The notes under the pieces are model-generated. The model had not been told where the DNA came from, made no database searches, and was given only the letters and a program-made list of their open reading frames with translations. Positions 16,931 through 25,453 of a stretch of DNA of 64,000 bases are shown here, in pieces. Numbering within the stretch: the first letter of the stretch is position 1; each line of letters begins with the position of its first letter. Source of the DNA: Kribbella amoyensis (GTDB lineage: Bacteria; Actinomycetota; Actinomycetes; Propionibacteriales; Kribbellaceae); the NCBI RefSeq assembly GCF_007828865.1, contig NZ_VIVK01000003.1, forward strand, positions 310,001 through 374,000, in the 5' to 3' direction. The translations under genes were made by a program, and so were the position numbers.

Positions 16931-17967
16931 CGCCCCGGCCGCCGACTCACGTCAAGATCCGGAGCCGCACTGTGCCGCCCCCGCGGCCGCTCCCCACCCT
17001 CGTCCTTCCCCTCGAAGTCAAAGGCTCCCTGCTCGTTCTCGGCGGCATCAGGCTGGTACTCAGCGGCCGGCTGCTGCGCGGCGGGAGGCTGCTGCGCGGC
17101 GGGAGGTTGCTGTGCGGCGAGCGGGTCGGGCCAGGCCTGCCCGGACGGCTGCCGCGGCGGCGCGGCCGGAGCCGGGGCTTCGGGCGGAGTCTGAGCAGGC
17201 TCCTCCTGCGTGGGCAGCGGCTGGCTGAGGGCGTCGACCGGCGGGCGCGGGGCAGATTCAGACTGCTGGTCAGCCTGTGCCGGTACCTGCTGGTCCGTCG
17301 GCGCCGGTACCTGCTGGTTGGTCGGCGGTTGTGCCTGCTGCTCGGCGTTCGGCTGCTCGGGCTGTGCCGGGCTGGGGTCGGCCGGTTGGGCCGGCTCCGA
17401 GGTGGTCTGGACCGGCTCCGGTTGCGTCGGCTCCGGCGTGACCGGCTGCGCCGCCTCCGGCGAGACCTCAGGTGCGGGCTGCTGCGCCACACCGTCAGCC
17501 TGCTCCGGCGCGACCGCGGGCTGCTCGGCCGCGGGCTGCTCGGCCGCGGGCTGGTCGGTTGGGGTGGGGTCGCCTTCGGGGAAGTCGCCGCCGACGAGGA
17601 TCGGCTTCTGGTAGCCGGTGTCGTCGAAGTCGTCGGCGGTGTACGACGGGCCGGAGGTGAAGTCGGCTCCGCCGGGGCCGGCGACGATCGGGCTGACAGC
17701 TCTCTCGAGGTCGGCGATGCGGCGGTCGCGGTCGGCGAGTTCGCCGGCGACGCGGTCGAGCAGGCCGTCCACCTCGTCCATCCGGTAGCCGCGCAGGCCG
17801 ACGCCGAAGCGGGCCCCGCGCACGTCGTCGGCGGTCAGCGCCTGGCGGGCCGGGATCGAGACGTCCGGCCGGTCGTCGTAGGCCGCGCTCATCCCGCCCC
17901 AGCGCCCGGAGGCGACCACGGCTACCGCGCCGATGAGCAGGACGACAATCAGCCCGAAGAACCACAT
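16927..17967 (-). CDS. membrane-anchored DivIVA-domain protein with P/Q/A-rich tail
   Basis: A 346-residue protein. Residues 1–20 (MWFFGLIVVLLIGAVAVV) form one transmembrane segment. Residues ~38–90 hold a DivIVA-type motif (ARFGVGLRGYRMDEVDGLLDRVAGEL) with a short coiled coil. Residues ~130–305 are low complexity, dominated by P, Q, A and E. It is the counterpart of Rv1209 and may help position envelope machinery at curved membrane. The start ATG at 17967 directly precedes the membrane segment; the open frame extends upstream without plausible sequence. Confidence 0.8.
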   Translation of the reverse strand: MWFFGLIVVLLIGAVAVVASGRWGGMSAAYDDRPDVSIPARQALTADDVRGARFGVGLRGYRMDEVDGLLDRVAGELADRDRRIADLERAVSPIVAGPGGADFTSGPSYTADDFDDTGYQKPILVGGDFPEGDPTPTDQPAAEQPAAEQPAVAPEQADGVAQQPAPEVSPEAAQPVTPEPTQPEPVQTTSEPAQPADPSPAQPEQPNAEQQAQPPTNQQVPAPTDQQVPAQADQQSESAPRPPVDALSQPLPTQEEPAQTPPEAPAPAAPPRQPSGQAWPDPLAAQQPPAAQQPPAAQQPAAEYQPDAAENEQGAFDFEGKDEGGERPRGRHSAAPDLDVSRRPGR

Positions 17968-18021
17968 CACGGGACCGATCGTGCCACGCCGGGGTAGCTC
18001 AACGCACAACCGCTCCGGGTT

Positions 18022-18891
18022 TCAACTTCCGTCGGACCCGAGCCGGTGCTGCTCCCGCCGCTCCCGGGCCTCGGCGCTGTCCGCCTCGGCGACGTCCAGC
18101 GCCGCCTGGGCCGCGGCCTCCTCGGCGGCCGCGTCGGCCAGCTCACCGGCCTTGACGATGTAGCTGATCGCCTCGTCCACGTCGTCGGTGACGGTGAACA
18201 TGTCCAGGTCCGCGGCCGAGATCTTGCCGTCGGCAAGCATGGTCTCGCGCAGCCAGTCGACCAGCCCACCCCAGTACGACGTGCCGAACAGCACCACCGG
18301 GAACGACGTCACCTTGCGCGTCTGGGCCAGCGTCAGCGCCTCGAACAGCTCGTCCAGGGTGCCGAACCCGCCCGGCATCACCACGAACCCCTGCGCGTAC
18401 TTCACGAACATCGTCTTGCGGGTGAAGAAGTACCGGAAGTTCATTCCGATGTCGACCCACTCGTTCAGCCCGTTCTCGAACGGCAGCTCGATCCCGAGCC
18501 CGACCGAGACCCCGCCGGCCTCGGACGCGCCCTTGTTCGCGGCCTCCATCACGCCGGGTCCACCGCCGGTGATCACCGCGTACCCGGCGCCGACCAGCTT
18601 GTGGGCAAGCTCCTCCGCCGCGGCGTACATCGGGTCCTCGGGCCTGGTCCTGGCCGAACCGAACACGCTGATGGCCGACCCGAGCTCGGCGAGCATGCCG
18701 AAGCCCTCGATGAACTCCGACTGGATCCGCAGCACCCGCCAGGGGTCCGTGTGCACCCAGTCCGACGGACCGCGGCTGTCCAGCAACCGCTGCTCGGAGG
18801 TGGACTGCTGGACCTGCTTGCGCCGCATCACGACCGGGCCGCGCTGTTGTGACGGCTGCGGCCGGTCGGGGTGGATCGAAGGTTCTGCCAT
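18022..18891 (-). CDS. LOG-family (TIGR00730) protein, Rv1205-like
   Basis: A 289-residue Rossmann-fold protein of the LOG/lysine decarboxylase-like family. The active-site motif PGGFGTLDELFEALTLAQ and the nucleotide motif GGGPGVMEAANKGASEAGG are intact. LOG proteins release cytokinin-type bases or other purines from nucleoside monophosphates; Rv1205 of M. tuberculosis is such an enzyme. The C-terminal ~40 residues are A/E-rich and probably helical. ATG at 18891 is chosen because the product then begins MAEPSIHPD, close to the usual N-terminal length. Confidence 0.88.
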   Translation of the reverse strand: MAEPSIHPDRPQPSQQRGPVVMRRKQVQQSTSEQRLLDSRGPSDWVHTDPWRVLRIQSEFIEGFGMLAELGSAISVFGSARTRPEDPMYAAAEELAHKLVGAGYAVITGGGPGVMEAANKGASEAGGVSVGLGIELPFENGLNEWVDIGMNFRYFFTRKTMFVKYAQGFVVMPGGFGTLDELFEALTLAQTRKVTSFPVVLFGTSYWGGLVDWLRETMLADGKISAADLDMFTVTDDVDEAISYIVKAGELADAAAEEAAAQAALDVAEADSAEARERREQHRLGSDGS

Positions 18892-18945
18892 GCCCTCCAC
18901 AGTAGTCGGCGGGACCACCTCGGACCGCCGGAACCGCGTCGCGGC

Positions 18946-20007
18946 TCAGGCTGTCAACCAGCTCCTCAACCGCTGTTCACACTGTTCGATCTCTGCTTCC
19001 GGTACGTACTCCTCCTGCTTGTGCGCCAGCAGCGGGTCCCCCGGCCCGTAGTTCACCGCCGGTACGCCGAGCAGGGTGAAGCGGGCCACGTCGGTCCAGC
19101 CGAACTTCGGCTGCGGTGTTCCGCCGACCACGTCCAGGAACGCGGCGGCCGCCGGCCGGCTCAGTCCCGGCAGACCACCCGGTGCCGAATCGGTCACCCG
19201 GAGCTCGAACCCGTCGAACACCTCGCGCAGGTGCGCCTCCGCCTCGGCCTCCGACCGGCTCGGCGCGAACCGGTAGTTGATCGTCACCGTGCACAGGTCC
19301 GGGACCACGTTGCCCGCGACGCCCCCGCTGATCCCGACCGCGTTCAGCCCCTCGCGGAACTCGAGCCCGTCGATCGGCACCCGGCGCGGCTCGTACGCCG
19401 CCAGCCGGTCCAGCACCGCGCCGGCCGCGTGGATCGCGTTCCGGCCCATCCACGAGCGGGCCGAGTGGGCGCGCTCGCCGCGGGTGGTCACCTCGATCCG
19501 CATCGTGCCCTGGCAGCCGGCCTCGACGGTCGCGTTGGACGGCTCCATCACGACCGCGAACACGCCGTCGAGCAGTTCCGGGTTCGACCGCGACAGCAGG
19601 TACAGGCCGTTGCGCTCGGCCTCGATCTCCTCGCAGTCGTAGAAGATGTAGGTCACGTCGCGGTTCGGCTCGGCCAGGGTGGCCGCGAGCCGGAGCCCGA
19701 CGGCGACGCCGCCCTTCATGTCGCAGGCGCCGAGACCGTGGATCAGCCCGTCCGCGCGCCGGGCCGGCAGGTTGTCGTTCAGCGGGACGGTGTCCAGGTG
19801 GCCCGCGATCACGATCCGCTCGGCACGGCCGAGGTCGGTCCGCGCCACCACCGTGTTGCCGTGCCGGAACACCTTCAGGTGCGGGTACGCCGAGAGCGCG
19901 GCCTCGACCGCGTTCGCCAGCTTCTCCTCGGTCCCGCTGACCGAGGGGATGTCGACCAGCGCCGCGGCCAGGTCGGGACCGGGTTGGGTCAGGTCGAGCT
20001 TGGCCAT
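18946..20007 (-). CDS. dapE: succinyl-diaminopimelate desuccinylase (M20 family)
   Basis: A 353-residue M20 metallohydrolase. Metal ligands and catalytic residues visible are His70 and Asp72 (AGHLDTVP), Asp96 (GACDMKGG) and the glutamate pair 126–127 (DCEE). PGDPLLAHKQEEYV near the C-terminus holds the last metal histidine. It removes succinate from N-succinyl-LL-diaminopimelate in lysine and peptidoglycan precursor synthesis. dapD of the same pathway lies 12 kb away with an inserted carbohydrate locus between; in mycobacteria the two genes are adjacent. The VOC gene precedes it by 10 bases on the same strand. Confidence 0.92.
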   Translation of the reverse strand: MAKLDLTQPGPDLAAALVDIPSVSGTEEKLANAVEAALSAYPHLKVFRHGNTVVARTDLGRAERIVIAGHLDTVPLNDNLPARRADGLIHGLGACDMKGGVAVGLRLAATLAEPNRDVTYIFYDCEEIEAERNGLYLLSRSNPELLDGVFAVVMEPSNATVEAGCQGTMRIEVTTRGERAHSARSWMGRNAIHAAGAVLDRLAAYEPRRVPIDGLEFREGLNAVGISGGVAGNVVPDLCTVTINYRFAPSRSEAEAEAHLREVFDGFELRVTDSAPGGLPGLSRPAAAAFLDVVGGTPQPKFGWTDVARFTLLGVPAVNYGPGDPLLAHKQEEYVPEAEIEQCEQRLRSWLTA

Positions 20008-20017
20008 CGAAGGTCCT

Positions 20018-20707
20018 CTACTCCTGGATCGGCGTCGGGGGAAGGAACACGCAGAACTCGTTGCCCTCGGGATCGGCGCAGACGTGCCAGCCGATCTCGT
20101 CGTCCTTGGGCCGCAGCAGTGTCGCACCCGCCGCCAGGACCGGGTCCAGGTCCGCCGCGGTGACGTCCCAGTGGATCCGGTTCTTCACCGTCTTCGGCTC
20201 GGGCACCGGCACGAACACCCAGTACGGGAACGGCAGCCCGGGCACGTTCTCCAGCCAGTACCACGGGTTCGCGTCGTCGTGCCCGAGGTCACCGCCGACC
20301 ACGCCCGCCCACCACCGGGCCTGCGCCTCCGGGTCGGCCGAGTCGACCACGAGTTCCATCAGCCGGTACGCCGGGACGCCGTCGCGGACGAATCCGCAGA
20401 GCTCGCCACCCTCCGGGTCCTCCAGCACGGCCCAGTGCTGCTCGTCGGTGATCGGCCGCTGCACCGTCGCCCCGAGCCGCTCGAGGTCCGCGATCGCTCC
20501 GGTGTGCACGTCGAGGTGGACCCGCTGCTTCACCGTCCGCGGCTCGGCCACCTGGTTGATCCAGACGGTCTTCTCCGGCGTGTCCCCGACCAGGACCGAC
20601 GGGTTGTCCGCGGGTGCGGTCAACCCGAGCGCCTGCCCCCAGAACTCGGTCATCGCGCTCAGACAGTTGACGTCGACACACAAGTCCTTGAACCTCGCCA
20701 CGGCCAT
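20018..20707 (-). CDS. VOC-superfamily protein with two glyoxalase-like domains
   Basis: A 229-residue protein made of two repeated vicinal-oxygen-chelate modules, about residues 1–110 and 115–225, each ending in a metal-side segment (GGELCGFV and GNEFCVFLPP). Each module contains a VHLDV/IHWDV strand. Such tandem VOC proteins in actinobacteria are often labelled glyoxalase or bleomycin-resistance-like; the substrate is unknown. It sits 10 bases upstream of dapE and is probably co-transcribed with it, with no evident metabolic link. Confidence 0.82.
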   Translation of the reverse strand: MAVARFKDLCVDVNCLSAMTEFWGQALGLTAPADNPSVLVGDTPEKTVWINQVAEPRTVKQRVHLDVHTGAIADLERLGATVQRPITDEQHWAVLEDPEGGELCGFVRDGVPAYRLMELVVDSADPEAQARWWAGVVGGDLGHDDANPWYWLENVPGLPFPYWVFVPVPEPKTVKNRIHWDVTAADLDPVLAAGATLLRPKDDEIGWHVCADPEGNEFCVFLPPTPIQE

Positions 20708-20794
20708 CCCAGCAGCCTATTCCCCACCACCCCACCCCACCCGCCCGCACCCCGCCCACCCCGGCGCCCCCGCACCCCGCCCCCGGGATGCGTT

Positions 20795-20875
20795 TGCTGG
20801 GTTAACCCATCAGGTGCAGGGTTGGCCCACCGCATTTCGATGGGCCAACCCTGCACCTCGTGGGTTAACCCAGCA
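20795..20875. repeat. long palindromic repeat C, 35-base arms, probable terminator
   Basis: Arms at 20795–20829 and 20841–20875 are inverted copies with 33 of 35 positions paired, around an 11-base loop. Each arm holds two versions of the word seen in clusters A and B: TGGGTTAACCCA at the outside and GGGTTGGCCCA at the inside. It lies in the gap downstream of the CGNR gene and upstream of the VOC gene, and would form an exceptionally stable hairpin. Flanking DNA at 20720–20790 is C-rich low complexity. Confidence 0.75.
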
Positions 20876-20931
20876 GATGCGGCCGGGGCGCCCGGGCAGC
20901 AGCCGGGCGGGGCAGTGGGTGGGCGGGGCGG

Positions 20932-21525
20932 TCAGGTTCGGTTGCGGTGGTAGTGCCGGTTGACGCGTTCGCGGTTGCCGCAGGTGGGTGAGCACCAGGT
21001 CTGCCGGGGATCTTCCTGCAGGAAGTACTTGACGCAGCGTGCCGCCGGACAGGCGCGCAGGCGAGCGCGGTCCGGCCCGGTCAGGAAGTCGATCGCGGAT
21101 CGCCCGATCGCGCCCAGCAGCAGGTCGGCCGCGGGCTTGCCGGACCCCGCCCAGCGGACCACCGGTTCACCGTCGTCCGGCCAGTCGAGCCGCCGGCTGC
21201 CGAGGACAGCGGCCGCCTTGTTGAGCCGCGCCACCGCGATCGCCGGATCGAGCAGCCGGGTCGCGTCCGCGCGGCTGGGCGGTGCCGGGCTCACCGCACG
21301 GGCGAACAGCGAGCGCACCGCCCGCCGTACCTCGCGCACCCGTGGCCCGATCTCCTCCGGATCCACCGAGCCTGGTGCGAACGGCTGCCCGATCACCTCG
21401 GCCACGCCGGCCGCGTTCCGCTCGATCCAGGTGGCGACACCGGTTGCGGACTCCAGCTCGTCCAGGACGCCGCCCCGGCCGTCGTGCCGGATCGTCGCCG
21501 CCACCTCGAAAGCCACTGCTGCCAT
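20932..21525 (-). CDS. CGNR zinc-finger (ABATE-domain) putative regulator
   Basis: A 197-residue protein with an N-terminal ABATE-like domain and a C-terminal CGNR zinc finger: CPAARCVKYFL then WCSPTCGNRERVNRHYHR, giving four cysteines and the arginine-rich helix expected to bind nucleic acid. The family is considered a stress-linked transcription regulator in actinobacteria. Start at 21525 is chosen because TAGGA sits 8 bases upstream; two earlier in-frame ATGs are too close to or ahead of that site. It is divergent from the mycothiol-dependent isomerase-like gene. Confidence 0.85.
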   Translation of the reverse strand: MAAVAFEVAATIRHDGRGGVLDELESATGVATWIERNAAGVAEVIGQPFAPGSVDPEEIGPRVREVRRAVRSLFARAVSPAPPSRADATRLLDPAIAVARLNKAAAVLGSRRLDWPDDGEPVVRWAGSGKPAADLLLGAIGRSAIDFLTGPDRARLRACPAARCVKYFLQEDPRQTWCSPTCGNRERVNRHYHRNRT

Positions 21526-21618
21526 ACCGGTCATCCTAATGGGAATCCCGCTTGCTGCCATCAGTCGCCGTCTCTAGGATCTAACGCGATCAGCTTGATC
21601 TACCGTTAAGGAGTGCCT

Positions 21619-22281
21619 GTGAATCCCCGTCCGAGCGTCGCAGCAGCCGTCGAACGCCTCACCGCGGTCATCGCACCGGTGGACGAGGAGGCCGCCCGGG
21701 CCGCGTCCGGCCTGCCCGGGTGGTCGCGCGCCCACGTGATGGCGCACCTCGCCAACTTCAGCCTCGCGATGACCCGGCAGGTCGACGAGGCCCGGGCCGG
21801 CCGGCTGGTGGAGATGTACGACGGCGGCCGCCCCGCGCGGTCCGCCGCGATCGAGGCCGACTCGGCGAGGCCGGCCGAGGAGCTCAAGGACCGGGTGAAC
21901 GCCGCGACCGCGGACCTGCTCGCGGCGTGGGCGCAGGTGGACGACTGGAGCCGCCCGGTGAGCCACCGCAACGGCGATCTGGCCTCGACGGTCTTCACCG
22001 CCTGGCGGGAGTTCGAGGTGCACACCGTCGACCTGGCGCTCGCTGCGACCAGCGACGACTGGAGTCCGGAGTTCTGCCTGCACCTGCTCGACTTCCTGCG
22101 GCCGCGGACACCCGAGGGGATCCGGTTGCGGCTGGAGGCCGAGGACGTGGTCTGGGAAGAAGGCGGCGGCCAGGTCCGAGTCGTCAAGGGCAGACTCACG
22201 GACCTGACCGCCTGGATGGCCGGACGACAGCCGGTCAGCTCCCTGGTGGGTGAGCTGCCCGAGCTGTCGCCCTGGCCATGA
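21619..22281 (+). CDS. mycothiol-dependent maleylpyruvate isomerase-family protein
   Basis: A 220-residue protein with an N-terminal DinB-like/mycothiol-binding bundle (about residues 10–150), including WSRAHVMAHLANF with the first metal-site histidine and FEVHTVDLAL with the later one, and a C-terminal SCP2-like part (GGGQVRVVKGRLTDLTAWMAGR). Members use mycothiol in isomerisation or conjugation; the substrate here is unknown. Start GTG at 21619 is preferred over GTG at 21613 because AAGGAG ends 5 bases before it. The organism carries mshB (39,077–39,988), so mycothiol is available. Confidence 0.85.
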   Translation: MNPRPSVAAAVERLTAVIAPVDEEAARAASGLPGWSRAHVMAHLANFSLAMTRQVDEARAGRLVEMYDGGRPARSAAIEADSARPAEELKDRVNAATADLLAAWAQVDDWSRPVSHRNGDLASTVFTAWREFEVHTVDLALAATSDDWSPEFCLHLLDFLRPRTPEGIRLRLEAEDVVWEEGGGQVRVVKGRLTDLTAWMAGRQPVSSLVGELPELSPWP

Positions 22282-22293
22282 CCGGGGCCGCGC

Positions 22294-24366
22294 CTACTCG
22301 ACCGTGAAGTCGTCCGGCTGGATCCAGGTGTCCGTGCCGGGCCCGTTGAAGCCGGCGAACACCGTCACGTCGTGCACCCCGGCCGGGATCGTCACGGCCA
22401 CCTCGTGCTGGACGTACCCCGTGCTCGCGCCGAACGTCTTCTCGCCGAGGACGGTCGACCCGTCGGCGCCGAGCCGGACTCCGAACCGGCCCTGACCGGC
22501 GGGCAATCCGGCCGACGCGTTGATCCAGGACCCGAAGGTGTACCGGGTGCCCGGGACCACCGGGACCTTCTGGGTCAGCGCGCTCCAGCCGGTCCCCGAG
22601 GTACGGATCCAGCCGTTGTTCGCGCCGGAGTGGGCGAAGCCGAGACCGCGGTCGACACCGCTGGCCGCGGGACCCTCGGAGACCCAGGCCGGCTTGCCGC
22701 TGCCGAACGCCTCGAACCCGCCGTCGGCCAGCTGCGCCACGTACTTGACCGCCAGCTCCGAGACCGAGGTGTAGCTCCTGGTCCCACCGGGCAATCCGAT
22801 CACCCGGATCCCGTCCGTCTCGACCGCCGGGAAGGTCAGCGTGTACGTCTTGTTCGCGCCGGCCGAGGCGTCACCCGGGTACGCCGGGGACACCGACTGT
22901 GCGCCTACCTCGGTCCACGCGCCGTCCACCTTCACCTGGACCCTCGGCCGCCCGGTGAAGTACCCGCCTTCCGCGGACACCGCGCCCGAGGTGAAGTCGA
23001 CCCGGTTGATCTTCTGCCGGGACGGCCACTCGTAACCCCACCACGACGCACCCTTCACCTCGTCGTCGAAGTCGGTCTCGCTCCCGGTCGTCGCACCGTC
23101 GTTCAGCAACGCGAGGCTGCCGGACTTCGAGGACTTCGAGATCGCCACCGCACCGCTCGACGGCGCCGCCAGGTTGTCCACCGACGGCAGGTTGTCCGCC
23201 GCGCCCGGGACCGACGGGGTGAGCACCAGCTTGCGCAGGTTGAAGTTGTAGACCGAGGTCCCGATCCCACCGCCCCCACACGGACAGACGTTCGCCTGCA
23301 GGTACATCGTCCTGCCGTCCGGCTGGACGAACTTGGACGGGATCGTCACGCCGTACCCGCCGTACTTCGAGGTCGACCACGGGTAGCCGCCGAAGTCACG
23401 ACTGAGGAAGTGCTTCCACGGACCCCACGGGCTCGGCGCCTCGTAGAACTCGAACGTGTACTCCGTCCAGGACGTGTAGACATAGCGCTTCTGCTGCGGA
23501 AGATAGGTGACACCGCCCTGGCTGATCACGCTCAGGTTGCTCGCGTTCGTTCCGTACGTCTGCGCGTACAACCGGCGCTCGTCGGTCAGCACCGGCTTGC
23601 GGTCGGCCACCTTGCGGGACCACTCCGGCCGGCCCTTGTCGTTGCTGCCGGCAAAGAACTCCCAGGAGCCACGGTCCTGCACCTTCTGCTTCGGCACCCG
23701 GGCCAGGAACACGCTCTGCGGATCCGCGACCGTGTCGTCGAAGGAGTCCCGCCAGTTCCCGTCCAGGCCGTACGCGTAGACGTACCCGTCCGGCGCGGCC
23801 GCACCGCCCTTGCCGAAGTCGGCGAACCAGATCGTGGTGAAGACGTGGTCGCCGAACATCGGCTTGCTCTTGTCCCACGTCCAGGTCCGGCCGTGGTCGG
23901 TGGACTTGAGGATCGTGGCGGCCGGGACGTCGTTGAAGTCGAGCGCGAGGTCCTGGACCGCGAGGTACATCGTGTCGCCGACGCAGACCATGCCGGTCGG
24001 CTTACGGTTGTACCCGCCACCGCTCCAGATCGGGCCGACCTGGTCGCCCTTCGCGATCGTCTTCCCGGACAGGCTGCCGGGTTGCCCCTTGATCTCGTTG
24101 ACCGCGATGTCGGCGAACTCCCCGTCCAGGCTGAAGCCCTTGCCGTCACCGTTGGCCGAGTACAGGTCGCCGTTGCCGGCCCAGCAGGACGGCCAGAGGT
24201 CACCGTCGCTCGCGCTCGGCGTCCCCTTCGTCTCCACGGTGCTGGTGCCGACGTACGTACTCGGGCCGGCCGCGGGCGCCGCCGTACCGCTGGACGAGGA
24301 ATCGGTCAGAACGGCGGCCGAGCCGAACACCAGGGGCAGCACGGCCAGCAATGCGCCAGTTTTCAC
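22294..24366 (-). CDS. secreted DUF4185 protein with discoidin-like and CBM-like domains, candidate endo-D-arabinanase
   Basis: A 690-residue exported protein. Residues 1–30 form a signal peptide. Residues ~36–385 are a DUF4185-type β-propeller domain (GDLWPSCWAGNGDLYSANGDG near residue 55). Residues ~415–545 look like an F5/8 type C (discoidin) domain, and ~546–690 like a CBM4/9-type carbohydrate-binding module. DUF4185 proteins include the endo-D-arabinanases (GH183) shown to cut the D-arabinan of mycobacterial arabinogalactan. The neighbouring DUF2961 (GH172-type) gene and sugar importer support a role in D-arabinan breakdown. Start GTG has a GGGAG site 5 bases upstream. Last gene of the minus-strand operon. 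Confidence 0.75.
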   Translation of the reverse strand: MKTGALLAVLPLVFGSAAVLTDSSSSGTAAPAAGPSTYVGTSTVETKGTPSASDGDLWPSCWAGNGDLYSANGDGKGFSLDGEFADIAVNEIKGQPGSLSGKTIAKGDQVGPIWSGGGYNRKPTGMVCVGDTMYLAVQDLALDFNDVPAATILKSTDHGRTWTWDKSKPMFGDHVFTTIWFADFGKGGAAAPDGYVYAYGLDGNWRDSFDDTVADPQSVFLARVPKQKVQDRGSWEFFAGSNDKGRPEWSRKVADRKPVLTDERRLYAQTYGTNASNLSVISQGGVTYLPQQKRYVYTSWTEYTFEFYEAPSPWGPWKHFLSRDFGGYPWSTSKYGGYGVTIPSKFVQPDGRTMYLQANVCPCGGGGIGTSVYNFNLRKLVLTPSVPGAADNLPSVDNLAAPSSGAVAISKSSKSGSLALLNDGATTGSETDFDDEVKGASWWGYEWPSRQKINRVDFTSGAVSAEGGYFTGRPRVQVKVDGAWTEVGAQSVSPAYPGDASAGANKTYTLTFPAVETDGIRVIGLPGGTRSYTSVSELAVKYVAQLADGGFEAFGSGKPAWVSEGPAASGVDRGLGFAHSGANNGWIRTSGTGWSALTQKVPVVPGTRYTFGSWINASAGLPAGQGRFGVRLGADGSTVLGEKTFGASTGYVQHEVAVTIPAGVHDVTVFAGFNGPGTDTWIQPDDFTVE

Positions 24367-24379
24367 GGGAACTCCCTAC

Positions 24380-25441
24380 CTACAGTCGGGCGGAGACCGG
24401 CAAGAGCGCGAGCGGCTTGCCGGGCAGGGTCTGGTACCAGTACGCGACCGAGGACCAGTCGTCGGAGCGCTTGTTCGCGTGGCCGTGCTCGACGGTCACC
24501 CGGATCGACCGTTCGAACGTGATCGGGTCCTCGATGTGGAACCGGTAGAGCGAGATCTCGCCACTCCAGTTCGGGCCGCCGGGCAACGTGATCCCGTGGT
24601 ACGGCGCGGAGTAGCTCTCGCTCGGGCACCAGGCGGTGTTGAAGTAGTCCTCGGTCCCGGTGCCGTGCAACGACGGCGGGAACGGTTCGCCGTCGATGAA
24701 GATCATGTCGTCGCCCTCGCCGTACCAGTTCCACTCGGCCGAGTCGCGCAGGTTGCGCACGTTGACGACACAGCCGACGTAGTGACCCTTGCCCTCGGCA
24801 TCGAGGATCACGTAGTTTCCGGCACCGTCCAGGTTCGTCCCCTCGACCTGGTACTGCCGCAGCGTCTCGTCGCCCTGCGGCTGTCCGTCGGTCGGGTTCT
24901 GCCGGTGCCAGGACGCGTGGAAGTAGCCGAGATCGTCCTGCGCACCGTCGAACAGCTCGTAGTCGATGTAGAAGTAGAAGAACACCGGCACCTCGGACAG
25001 CTCCGAGATCAGCTCGACCCTCGCCCGGGACCCGAACGGCATGTGGAACCAGGAGTTGAACCCCTTGCCGTCCTGCGGGCTCATCTGCAGCGGCGCGCTG
25101 ACGAAGTTCACCGTCTTGCCGAAGCCGACGCCGAAGAAGTCGCCGAGCGGAACCAGCACGCTCGGCCCGGGCTGGTCGTCCCAGGTGATCTTCAGGACCA
25201 GCTTGCGCAGGTAGTCGCCCTCCGCCTCGTCCGGTCCCCACGCGGTGTCCCGGGCGACCGTGCACCAGATGTGGTTGATCGAGCCTGGCCCGGTCAGGTC
25301 GGCCAGCACCGCGGTCTCCCCCGGGCGGACCGTCAGCCGGTCGTCGTTGCCGCCGGAGCGGTCCCAGGAGGACGCCCGCCGGCGGCGCGAGCTCCGCAAC
25401 CGCGGGAGATCACGCAGACTGCTGCCGTAGTCGCCGTACAT
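24380..25441 (-). CDS. DUF2961 protein, candidate GH172 exo-acting furanosidase
   Basis: A 353-residue protein of the DUF2961 family (now GH172), which includes α-D-arabinofuranosidases and fructofuranosidase-type enzymes. Family-typical segments are GPGSINHIWCTV (residues ~50–61), the LGDFFGVG region, FNSWFHMPFGSRARVE, FFYFYIDYE and TEDYFNTAWCP. No signal peptide is visible, so it probably acts on imported oligosaccharides in the cytosol. It lies 14 bases upstream of the DUF4185 gene and 13 bases downstream of the permease gene. The substrate is inferred from context (D-arabinan fragments); other furanosides are possible. Confidence 0.8.
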   Translation of the reverse strand: MYGDYGSSLRDLPRLRSSRRRRASSWDRSGGNDDRLTVRPGETAVLADLTGPGSINHIWCTVARDTAWGPDEAEGDYLRKLVLKITWDDQPGPSVLVPLGDFFGVGFGKTVNFVSAPLQMSPQDGKGFNSWFHMPFGSRARVELISELSEVPVFFYFYIDYELFDGAQDDLGYFHASWHRQNPTDGQPQGDETLRQYQVEGTNLDGAGNYVILDAEGKGHYVGCVVNVRNLRDSAEWNWYGEGDDMIFIDGEPFPPSLHGTGTEDYFNTAWCPSESYSAPYHGITLPGGPNWSGEISLYRFHIEDPITFERSIRVTVEHGHANKRSDDWSSVAYWYQTLPGKPLALLPVSARL

Positions 25442-25453
25442 ACGCGCCTTTCG

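Noticed and set aside
17000-17560. Repetitive-looking DNA that could be a minisatellite or CRISPR-like array
   Set aside because: It encodes the P/Q/A-rich tail of the DivIVA-domain protein. Repeat units vary and there are no regular spacers.
20710-20790. C-rich low-complexity tract as a possible structured RNA
   Set aside because: It is simple CCCACCCC-type composition upstream of the VOC gene with no clear paired structure apart from the separate palindrome C.
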